Below are positions 1 through 5,005 of a DNA stretch of 5,417 nt, one piece after another. A program made the position numbers and the translations under genes. The DNA is taken from NCBI GenBank assembly GCA_023135255.1, contig JAGLTN010000633.1:1-5417 (forward strand). The letters are read 5' to 3'. The stretch's first letter is position 1. Every line of letters starts with the position of its first letter. Below the pieces are notes generated by a model that had not been told where the DNA came from, ran no database searches, and saw only the letters and a program-made list of their open reading frames with translations. This stretch comes from Planctomycetota bacterium (lineage in GTDB: Bacteria > Planctomycetota > Phycisphaerae > Sedimentisphaerales > Anaerobacaceae).

Positions 1-25
1 ACCCGCCGACAGGTCGGCGGGCTAA
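1..25 (-). repeat. REP-like hairpin, left inverted copy
   Basis: An 8-bp perfect stem (CCCGCCGA at 2-9, TCGGCGGG at 14-21) encloses a CAGG loop and is followed by CTAA (22-25). Read on the minus strand it is TTAG, then the stem, with loop CCTG. That is the same head, stem length and loop as the copy directly after the transposase gene, but in opposite orientation. It therefore forms the left half of an inverted REP pair around that gene. The following T-tract (26-30) could also let it work as a + strand terminator, but the shared TTAG head and loop favour a REP identity. The window edge may cut flanking copies. Confidence 0.75.
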
Positions 26-30
26 TTTTT

Positions 31-34
31 GGAG
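31..34 (+). promoter_or_regulatory. possible ribosome binding site of the transposase gene
   Basis: GGAG lies 13 bases before the ATG at 48. A weaker GAG at 36-38 lies 9 bases before it. Either could serve. No convincing promoter is visible in the short stretch between the left hairpin and the gene. Confidence 0.4.
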
Positions 35-47
35 TGAGAATTGTGAA

Positions 48-512
48 ATGATTGGATATATGCTGACCTGGACAACTTATGGCTTCTGGCTGCAGGGTGA
101 CCGGCGAGGCTGGGTTAAAGATGGAGTAGTATATTCAGCAAGGGTTGGTCTTTGCAGGTCAAACGCTGAAAGGCTGAAAACTTCGCCTGTGCAGTTGACG
201 AATACCGAGCAGGCAAAGGTGTATAATGCAATGTTAGAGCATAGTTGCGAAAAGGGGCATAAGATATTTGCCATGGCAGTGACGAAAAATCATGTCCACC
301 TTTTAATAAAAGAGCATAGCGAAGGCCCTGGTAGATTGTCAGCCAGATATAAGAATAATGCCAGAAAAGAACTCGGCGAGAAATTTGCAGGAAAATCGGT
401 CTGGACTAAAGGTTTTGACAATAGATTTTGTAATAATGCAGAGCAGTTAAGCAGTATGATTAAATATATCAAAGGACATAAAAAAATAACACCATTTGTG
501 TACATAGATTAG
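48..512 (+). CDS. REP-associated tyrosine transposase (RAYT; Y1/HUH, TnpA_REP-like)
   Basis: A 154-residue single-domain HUH endonuclease of the IS200/IS605 Y1 superfamily. The HUH metal-binding motif is His82-Val83-His84 within NHVHLLIKE. The likely catalytic tyrosine is Tyr140 in IKYIKG, placed as in RAYT proteins, where it sits in a Tyr-Ile motif after a Trp-x-[KR]-Gly...Arg segment (here W119, K121, G122, R126). The Tyr-Ile motif lacks the common Asn-Pro that follows it in many RAYTs. Family knowledge: these enzymes bind and nick single-stranded REP hairpins and are thought to spread them, but are usually single-copy domesticated genes. The length is normal for a complete small RAYT and no frameshift is seen. 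REP-like hairpins flank it on both sides, and its TAG stop is part of the TTAG head of the first downstream copy. The start at 48 keeps the characteristic N-terminus; Met5 is an alternative start. Confidence 0.88.
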   Translation: MIGYMLTWTTYGFWLQGDRRGWVKDGVVYSARVGLCRSNAERLKTSPVQLTNTEQAKVYNAMLEHSCEKGHKIFAMAVTKNHVHLLIKEHSEGPGRLSARYKNNARKELGEKFAGKSVWTKGFDNRFCNNAEQLSSMIKYIKGHKKITPFVYID

Positions 513-533
513 CCCCGCGACCTGTCGCGGGGT
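509..533 (+). repeat. REP-like hairpin copy 1 (type A unit)
   Basis: TTAG head (509-512) and an 8-bp perfect stem (CCCCGCGA 513-520 with TCGCGGGG 525-532) around loop CCTG. TCTTACCAC follows. The TAG of the head is the stop codon of the transposase gene. It is the mirror partner of the hairpin at 1-25, with the same loop. Confidence 0.8.
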
Positions 534-570
534 CTTACCACAAACCACCACCACTTGATCCCCCAAAAGA

Positions 571-595
571 TTAGCCCTGCGACCTGTCGCGGGGT
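571..595 (+). repeat. REP-like hairpin copy 2 (type A unit)
   Basis: TTAG, then CCCTGCGA (575-582) pairing with TCGCGGGG (587-594) around loop CCTG. One T-G wobble replaces a C-G pair of copy 1. The linker after it matches the copy 1 linker (TCTTACCAC, then CCACCACCA-like words, then TTGATCCCCC and an A-run). Confidence 0.8.
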
Positions 596-641
596 CTTAC
601 CACTAAACCACCAAACCACCACCAACTTGATCCCCCCAAAA

Positions 642-666
642 TTAGCCCTGCGACCGATCGCTGGGT
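642..666 (+). repeat. REP-like hairpin copy 3 (type B unit)
   Basis: TTAG, then CCCTGCGA (646-653) against TCGCTGGG (658-665), loop CCGA. It has one T-T mismatch, the only copy with a broken base pair. The linker switches to the B form beginning TCTTCTACCATTT. Confidence 0.75.
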
Positions 667-687
667 CTTCTACCATTTCACCCCCCA

Positions 688-720
688 TGTCATCCTCGCG
701 TATGCGGAGACCCATTCCCT
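688..720. repeat. second palindromic repeat class, degenerate copy
   Basis: The segment begins TGTCATCCTCGCG and ends GCGGAGACCCATTCCCT. It resembles the widespread bacterial intergenic palindromes that read TCATTCC-x-GC...GC-x-GGAATCC. The stem is imperfect. A second copy with better pairing lies at 784-816, at the same place relative to a REP hairpin. Confidence 0.5.
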
Positions 721-738
721 TACCCCCCCCAAAAAAAA

Positions 739-763
739 TTAGCCCTGCGACCCGTCGCGGGGT
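739..763 (+). repeat. REP-like hairpin copy 4 (type B unit)
   Basis: TTAG, then CCCTGCGA (743-750) against TCGCGGGG (755-762), loop CCCG, with one T-G wobble. The TCTTCTACCATTT linker follows, as after copy 3. It is preceded by a run of eight C and eight A. Confidence 0.8.
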
Positions 764-783
764 CTTCTACCATTTTACCCCTT

Positions 784-816
784 TGTCATTCTTGCGCGGG
801 CAGGAGTGCATCCCTT
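784..816. repeat. second palindromic repeat class, better-preserved copy
   Basis: ATTCTTGC (788-795) pairs with GCAGGAGT (800-807) over 8 bp, including two wobbles, around loop GCGG. It begins TGTCATTCTTGCG and ends TGCATCCCTT, matching the segment at 688-720. It belongs to a palindrome type different from the TTAG hairpins. Confidence 0.5.
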
Positions 817-835
817 TCTGTGGTCAAAAAATAAT

Positions 836-1024
836 CTATAATTTGAAATTTATTTCTGAGATTTTTCTTAATTTCTTATCAATTTCTTTCATTTTAAAAC
901 CACTGAAATTGGGAGGGGATTGATCATTTTTTTTATAATAATTTTTCACCCTATTCATTAATTTAATCCGTTTTATCTTAGTTGGTCCATTCTCTATTAC
1001 TTCTAATTGTGGCGGCCTTCCCAT
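836..1024 (-). CDS. possible small basic protein, 62 residues, function unknown
   Basis: An ORF of 62 codons with a Lys/Arg-rich product beginning MGRPPQLEVIENG and ending in SEINFKL. I do not recognise it. Composition and codons look like those of the neighbouring membrane-protein gene, but AT-rich DNA easily yields Lys/Asn/Ile-rich ORFs. No ribosome binding site is seen before the ATG at 1024. It lies in the same frame as, and only 9 bases after, the stop of the 27-codon ORF at 1034-1117, so the two may be one reading frame of about 94 codons interrupted by TAA. Possibilities are a true small gene translated by coupling, the 3' part of a decayed gene, or chance. Confidence 0.35.
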   Translation of the reverse strand: MGRPPQLEVIENGPTKIKRIKLMNRVKNYYKKNDQSPPNFSGFKMKEIDKKLRKISEINFKL

Positions 1025-1033
1025 ACCAAAACG

Positions 1034-1117
1034 TTAGCTCGTAGTTCTATCAAAGTCACCTTGAATTGTCCCATTTGTTTTCTTGTATCCATGCTGATTT
1101 TTATTTCTTTCAGTCAT
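1034..1117 (-). CDS. possible coupled small ORF, 27 residues
   Basis: The ATG at 1117 lies one base after the TAA of the 462-residue membrane protein gene (TAACATG), an arrangement typical of translation by terminating and restarting ribosomes. The predicted peptide starts MTERNKNQHGYKKTNG and ends DFDRTTS. It is polar, with no membrane helix or known motif. It has no Shine-Dalgarno sequence of its own. The next ORF (836-1024) continues in the same frame, which is the main reason to record it. It could also be chance. Confidence 0.3.
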   Translation of the reverse strand: MTERNKNQHGYKKTNGTIQGDFDRTTS

Positions 1118-1118
1118 G

Positions 1119-2507
1119 TTATTTTACCAATAAAATAATAGTTGTTGCTATAGCAATAATAACAGCTATGGCAATGCCAAAGACTCTCCAGCCGATATCA
1201 AATTTATTTTTTCCCAAATGTTCAACAGCTTTATTTATTGACTGTGCCGCTAATTCTGTTGTATCAACAGTTGGAGTAGAAATGGGTTTTTCTTTTTCAT
1301 AAATAGTGGAGGGGTCCATTTTCAGATTATCAAGAAGATTATCGCTCAATTTTGATGAGGCTTTCATCAGAACCGTTTTTTTGGTTTCTTTGCCTGCATC
1401 ATCTGTTCCAACTGTTGTAATTGTGGGTTCTATTTCCACTGATTCCATTTGTTCTTTATAGCCCTCGAAAGACCTAGATAATACCTCTTTATAGGCATAG
1501 GTTTCAAAGAGTCGTGAAATAATATTAAAGTGTCGGCGTCCAAATTCCTCGATTAGGATAATTCCGGCAAGAATGCTGGAACGGGTTAAAAGATAAATCA
1601 TAAAGTCATAAAAACTCATCTGCATACTAGGAGGATGTTTTATTGTATAAACACCAACAACAATTAATCCCCCTGCTCCAGCCAAAACCATTAACCCCCA
1701 AAACCACTTAAATTTACCAACACTTTTTTTCCTGTCCATAAAAGCACTTGCTAATCCTGCACTTGTTGCACCGGGAAGAAGATTTTCAATCTGTGTTTTT
1801 AATGCATCGTATTCTTCAGAATGGTTTTGTTGGGATTCGGTGAAACTTTTTTTACTACGGTTAAACTCTGCTTGGAATTTGTTTATCCACTTTTTATTAA
1901 GTTCCTCAAGTTCTGTTTTAAAGCTTTCAACTGCTTCAACCTTTTTATCAGCAGTATCTGCAATAGCCTTTAATTCGGCTTCCAGTTGGTCAACGGTGGC
2001 TTTTGATTGAATTATAGCTTTGGTATTTCCCTCCACTTCAATCTTGGCTTGCTGAATAGCACTATTATCTGTATCAATAGTTGATTTTAGTTCAGTAGCT
2101 TCTTCTTCAGTTTCTACAATAGATGTTTTTAATTCTTGAATCGCCTCGTTATTGGAATCTACAACTGTTTTTGTTTCCTGAATTTCATTCGCTGTGGCGC
2201 TAATGGTAGTCTGTTTTTCTTGAACATCTTGAACAATATCATCTATATTCTTTTTATGCGATACAACATCTTGTTGAGCCTGAGTAATTTGTTGAAGCAA
2301 GTTTTCTATATTGCCTTGTTCCTGAGTTAATGTCACAGTTTTTGAGCTTAAACCTTGGATTTTTTCATTTAAGGAACTTTCTTGGTTCTGACAATTTTCG
2401 ACCACTTGCTTGATTTGACTCAAAAGCGTTTCTGCCTCTGCTTTTATTTCATCAATAGAAGTTTGTTTTTCCTCCGGTTGGGCTTGATTTGAATTATTAT
2501 CTTCCAT
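1119..2507 (-). CDS. coiled-coil membrane protein with 14-residue repeats and three predicted membrane helices
   Basis: 462 residues from the ATG at 2507. Residues about 15-245 are predicted coiled coil. Within them, residues 85-182 form seven consecutive 14-residue units of the form K-x-x-[IV]-[DE]...[IVA]-Q. The conserved-looking LLPGATSAGLASAF stretch (about 243-256) follows. Then come two membrane helices (about 268-288 and 299-319), a segment containing RLFETYAYKEVLSRSFEGYK (about 332-351), a Thr/Lys-rich part, and a C-terminal membrane helix (about 438-461) ending in Val-Lys. From memory, the GATSAGLA word and the [EQ]xYAxKExLxxSxExYK word recur together in uncharacterised bacterial coiled-coil membrane proteins. 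I cannot name a function. There is no signal peptide, so the long N-terminal rod is probably cytoplasmic. GGAG at 2517-2520, 9 bases before this ATG, supports the start; an in-frame TTG at 2522 is less likely. Two small ORFs follow it closely. Confidence 0.85.
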   Translation of the reverse strand: MEDNNSNQAQPEEKQTSIDEIKAEAETLLSQIKQVVENCQNQESSLNEKIQGLSSKTVTLTQEQGNIENLLQQITQAQQDVVSHKKNIDDIVQDVQEKQTTISATANEIQETKTVVDSNNEAIQELKTSIVETEEEATELKSTIDTDNSAIQQAKIEVEGNTKAIIQSKATVDQLEAELKAIADTADKKVEAVESFKTELEELNKKWINKFQAEFNRSKKSFTESQQNHSEEYDALKTQIENLLPGATSAGLASAFMDRKKSVGKFKWFWGLMVLAGAGGLIVVGVYTIKHPPSMQMSFYDFMIYLLTRSSILAGIILIEEFGRRHFNIISRLFETYAYKEVLSRSFEGYKEQMESVEIEPTITTVGTDDAGKETKKTVLMKASSKLSDNLLDNLKMDPSTIYEKEKPISTPTVDTTELAAQSINKAVEHLGKNKFDIGWRVFGIAIAVIIAIATTIILLVK

Positions 2508-2516
2508 TTTGCATAT

Positions 2517-2520
2517 CTCC
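2517..2520 (-). promoter_or_regulatory. ribosome binding site choosing the ATG at 2507
   Basis: GGAG on the minus strand is followed by nine bases and then ATG. It argues against the in-frame TTG at 2522, which overlaps the proposed -10. If transcription starts about 7 bases after that -10, this site would be cut off, so the promoter and the RBS calls partly conflict. Confidence 0.5.
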
Positions 2521-2521
2521 A

Positions 2522-2551
2522 ATTATATGATTAAATTACCAATTCTTTCAA
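2522..2551 (-). promoter_or_regulatory. sigma70-type promoter of the membrane-protein gene
   Basis: On the minus strand, TTGAAA (2551-2546) and a consensus TATAAT (2527-2522) are separated by 18 bp. The match is 5/6 and 6/6. Predicted transcription start is near 2515, only about 8 bases before the ATG. Confidence 0.5.
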
Positions 2552-3304
2552 ATAACAACCCATCTGTTTTTGCGAATTTAAAAATCCACCTTTTCGTGCG
2601 GCCATAGCTAAACCTTAAAATCAATCCACTAAAAATTAAACATAAAGGCCTGTCTTCCAAAACTTCCCGACTAACCTCTTACCTCAAAACTGCCAACTTC
2701 CTCAAAAGCTGCAAATCCAAAAACATCATACCCCCAACCAAAATAAACACAACAAAAAACAACAACTTCCCCAATTTCCATCTTTCCTTCGCGCCTTTGC
2801 GCCTTGGCGGGATAAATTTTAAAGTCTTTCTTTTACCTATGAATCTACCCCTTCGCGGCTATATTCCCCCAATTCCATTTTCTCTTATCTTTTCTTCACG
2901 TCCTTCATGGTAAAAACACTAATCCTGCTTCAATACTCTTAAAATCAAAAAATCTCAGCCGAAATTCACCGAAAAAAACAAAAAATCCTTGCTATTAACC
3001 CAAAAACCCACAAAACCCCCATTTACACCCTGTTATTTTTGGTCAAAAAGGGTCAAATCGTGGTCATTTTTTGGAAAAAAAGGGAAAAAAAGGGAAAAAA
3101 TCGGAAAAAAGGTGAAAAAAGGCAAATTTTTGAAAATACATTTCAGCAAATCTGGCCAATTTGATGAAATTTCCACCTCAAAATTGCCAAAATGACTTAC
3201 AAAACCTCTCACCACCAGATTTTTCAGTGCCCATTTTTCGCAAATGCGTAAAAGATCCCCCCAAATCCACCCCAAAAAACAATCAAATCTTCACATATAT
3301 AGAA
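2552..3304. other. non-coding spacer, G-poor on the + strand
   Basis: No convincing gene is present. ORFs here are low-complexity translations of A- and C-rich DNA. The + strand from about 2620 to 3040 is strongly depleted in G, then turns G/A-rich at 3073-3122 and back. Words seen include CGCGCCTTTGCGCCTTGGCG (2790-2809) and CTTCACGTCCTTCATGG (2894-2910). Both resemble phrases I remember from intergenic DNA of many environmental bacteria, so they may be remnants of dispersed repeats. Several C-run/A-run words are also present. Confidence 0.6.
3073..3122 (+). repeat. phased A-tracts, probably intrinsically curved DNA
   Basis: A6-A7 runs begin at 3075, 3085, 3095, 3105 and 3115, exactly 10 bp apart, separated mostly by GGG or GG. 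Helically phased A-tracts are the classic cause of static DNA bending. The segment lies about 280 bp beyond the 3' end of the regulator gene. It could be a simple-sequence expansion or a bent site for nucleoid proteins. Confidence 0.65.
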
Positions 3305-3370
3305 ACCGAGTAGTAATTCCGATGAGAATGGGTCCCCCAAAAAACTCGTCGGAATCGGAATTACTACGGT
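3305..3370. repeat. long interrupted inverted repeat downstream of the regulator
   Basis: GTAGTAATTCCGA (3310-3322) is matched perfectly by TCGGAATTACTAC (3355-3367). Inside it, ATTCCGATGAG (3316-3326) pairs with CTCGTCGGAAT (3345-3355) with one wobble. The right side contains CGGAAT twice in tandem. Removing one copy gives a single 17-bp stem. The loop carries GGGTCCCCC and an A-run. No T-tract follows on either strand, so it is not a classic intrinsic terminator despite lying 29 bases after the regulator's stop. It looks more like a REP-type or mobile palindromic unit. Confidence 0.65.
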
Positions 3371-3398
3371 CGATTACAAAATAAAATCCCCCCAAATC

Positions 3399-4943
3399 CT
3401 ACGTAAGCAGCTTCGGAAATATCTGATACTTCTTAATTTTGTAGCCGAGAATTCTTTCTGTTATGCCGAGGTACGTTGCTGCCGATCTTTGTTGACCGCC
3501 TGATTTTTTCAAAGCGTCGATTATAAGCTCTTTCTCTTTATTAGCGATTATTTTAGTCATTGTGGCATTTGCATAAGCACTCATGGAATGGCCGGTTTGC
3601 AAAGAGGGGGGCAAATGTTCCGAGCGGATCGTATCGCCGTCACACATAAGGATTGCTCGCTCAATGCAGTTTTCTAATTCTCTGACATTGCCAGGCCAGT
3701 GGTAGCTTGTCAGCATTTCTATCGCAGGGGTCGATATTCTATTAATATTTTTGTTATTATCGTGGCTTAGTTTTTCGAGAAAGCTGTCTGCCAAAAGCAT
3801 AATATCATCTTTTCTCTCACGCAAAGGAGGCAGATAGATCGGGAAAACATTGATCCTGTAATATAGATCTTCTCTGAAAAGACCTTCTCTGATAAGATTT
3901 TCAAGGTTCTTATTTGTAGCGACAACAATTCTTACATTTGCTTTTATTGTATCGTAACCGCCGACTCGTTCAAATTCCTTAAACTGTATTACCCGCAATA
4001 GTTTCACCTGCAGGTTCATACTAAAATCACCTATCTCATCAAGAAAGATTGTTCCCCCGTTGGCTCTTTCAAATCTGCCGATCTTTCTCTCAATTGCGCC
4101 GGTAAAAGAGCCTTTCTCATGGCCGAAAAGTTCACTCTCAAGCAACGCATCTGGCAAAGCCGTACAGTTGACTTTGATAAAAGCCTTATCTGCTCGAAGA
4201 CTGTTATAATGCACCGCATGAGCAACAAGGTCTTTACCCGTGCCGCTTTCTCCGTTGATTATAACCGTTGCCTTACTGTCAGCCACCTGTTCGATAAGGC
4301 GATAGACTTTTTTCATTGCATTGCTTGTGCCGATCATATTATTGACATTAAATTTTGTTTTTATTTCCTGTCGCAGGTGGATATTTTCATCACGCAGTTT
4401 TTGACTTTCCGTTTCAAACAGCCTATTCAGTTTTACTGCCTGCGCCACCATTGTCGCTATGATATTCAATAGCTTCACGATATCATTAAGGCTATCGTTT
4501 TTTTGCGTTTCACGATCAACGCTCAGCGATCCGATAGTGTTGCCTTCCAGGGTAATTGGAACACAGAAGAAAGCTATTTTCTGACCCTTCTTCTGGCGTC
4601 TGGACTGTGTTTTGTGAACAAAACGCGGGTCCTTAGAGATATCCGGCACAATGATCTCTTTTCCTGTCTGCACTACTTTACCAGTAATCCCCTCGCCGAT
4701 TTTGTAAGTGCCCATTTCCTGTGACTGGGAACTGATTCCATGGGCGATTTTAATATTTATAGTTTCAGTATCTGCATCAAGCAGCGTCACTGTACCTCTT
4801 TCCAGCTTAAGGTGCGTATCAAGCAATTCCATAATAGACTTCAAAGTCATTTCAAGATTAAGCGAATCCGCAAAAGCGGTCGCAACATCACTTAAAAGTT
4901 TCACTTCTTTTATCATCTTCATAACCTTCGCCATCCTTTCCAT
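3399..4943 (-). CDS. NifA-type sigma54-dependent transcriptional activator (GAF, AAA+, Fis-type HTH)
   Basis: A 514-residue enhancer-binding protein that would use ATP to remodel sigma54-RNA polymerase. Residues about 30-165 form a GAF sensor domain with the NifA-like words KIGEGITGKVV, EIIVPDISKDP and a C-V-P-I core. The AAA+ domain (about 200-430) has Walker A GESGTGKD (231-238), the sigma54-contacting loop as GSFTGA (278-283), Walker B GGTIFLDEIGD (296-306), the FREDLYYRINVFP segment carrying arginine-finger residues (356-368) and the WPGNVREL sensor II motif (416-423). A Fis-type HTH lies at about 472-508. There is no receiver domain, so it is not a phosphorelay response regulator, and no Cys-x4-Cys linker of oxygen-sensitive NifA is seen. 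The architecture is complete. The target genes are not in the window, so nitrogen control is not shown. Starts at 4943, 4934, 4922 and 4916 are all possible; only the last has a well-spaced AAGG. Confidence 0.92.
   Translation of the reverse strand: MERMAKVMKMIKEVKLLSDVATAFADSLNLEMTLKSIMELLDTHLKLERGTVTLLDADTETINIKIAHGISSQSQEMGTYKIGEGITGKVVQTGKEIIVPDISKDPRFVHKTQSRRQKKGQKIAFFCVPITLEGNTIGSLSVDRETQKNDSLNDIVKLLNIIATMVAQAVKLNRLFETESQKLRDENIHLRQEIKTKFNVNNMIGTSNAMKKVYRLIEQVADSKATVIINGESGTGKDLVAHAVHYNSLRADKAFIKVNCTALPDALLESELFGHEKGSFTGAIERKIGRFERANGGTIFLDEIGDFSMNLQVKLLRVIQFKEFERVGGYDTIKANVRIVVATNKNLENLIREGLFREDLYYRINVFPIYLPPLRERKDDIMLLADSFLEKLSHDNNKNINRISTPAIEMLTSYHWPGNVRELENCIERAILMCDGDTIRSEHLPPSLQTGHSMSAYANATMTKIIANKEKELIIDALKKSGGQQRSAATYLGITERILGYKIKKYQIFPKLLT
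4924..4927 (-). promoter_or_regulatory. possible ribosome binding site favouring an internal start of the regulator
   Basis: AAGG on the minus strand lies 8 bases before the ATG at 4916. The first ATG (4943) has no Shine-Dalgarno-like sequence. The ATG at 4934 has GGAAAGG, but directly adjacent. All candidate starts keep the GAF domain intact, so the choice changes at most nine residues. Confidence 0.35.
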
Positions 4944-4954
4944 TAAACGACAGC

Positions 4955-4982
4955 ATTATAACAAAAACGTAGGCGAAATCAA
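4955..4982 (-). promoter_or_regulatory. sigma70-type promoter of the regulator gene
   Basis: On the minus strand, TTGATT (4982-4977) and consensus TATAAT (4960-4955) are 16 bp apart. Predicted start is near 4948, about five bases before the first ATG. The -35 lies inside the loop of a perfect dyad and one dyad arm fills most of the spacer, so a protein bound there should affect this promoter. Confidence 0.55.
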
Positions 4983-4997
4983 GCCCTACGTTTTTGT
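4961..4997. promoter_or_regulatory. perfect 13-bp inverted repeat over the regulator promoter
   Basis: ACAAAAACGTAGG (4961-4973) and CCTACGTTTTTGT (4985-4997) are exact complements around an 11-base loop. The A-run before and the T-run after the GC-containing stem also fit a bidirectional intrinsic terminator. Its position over the -35/-10 spacer fits an operator. Both roles are inference. As an operator it could serve autoregulation or another factor. Confidence 0.65.
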
Positions 4998-5005
4998 CGA
5001 CACAT

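Noticed and set aside
1..30. Simple Rho-independent terminator of an upstream gene
   Set aside because: The T-tract allows it, but head and loop match the REP copies downstream of the transposase, so a REP is the better call. A dual role is possible.
509..763. CRISPR-like array
   Set aside because: Repeats are palindromic REP units of about 25 bp with unequal, mutually similar linkers (62, 71 and 97 bp periods) and no cas genes.
555..923. Plus-strand ORF of 122 codons across the REP array
   Set aside because: It is a translation of repeated hairpins and Pro/Thr-rich linkers, with no ribosome binding site. The periodic protein reflects the DNA repeats.
1066..1302. Plus-strand ORF opposite the 3' end of the membrane-protein gene
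   Set aside because: It is antisense to a clear coding region and has no RBS or recognisable motif.
1119..2522. TTG start at 2522 for the membrane protein
   Set aside because: The TTG overlaps the proposed -10, while the ATG at 2507 has GGAG at 9-base spacing.
3073..3122. G-quadruplex
   Set aside because: G-runs are only 2-3 long and separated by 6-7 A, which makes a stable quadruplex unlikely. Curvature explains the pattern better.
3121..3188. Imperfect inverted repeat GGCAAATTTTT / AAAATTGCC
   Set aside because: It is short, AT-rich and needs an insertion, so it is within chance for this composition.
2989..3275. Two overlapping ORFs on opposite strands around the phased A-tracts
   Set aside because: Products are low-complexity Lys/Gly or Phe/Pro runs dictated by the A-tracts. 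Neither has an RBS.
4119..4724. Plus-strand ORFs inside the regulator gene
   Set aside because: They are antisense to the conserved GAF and AAA+ regions, whose motifs fix the true frame.
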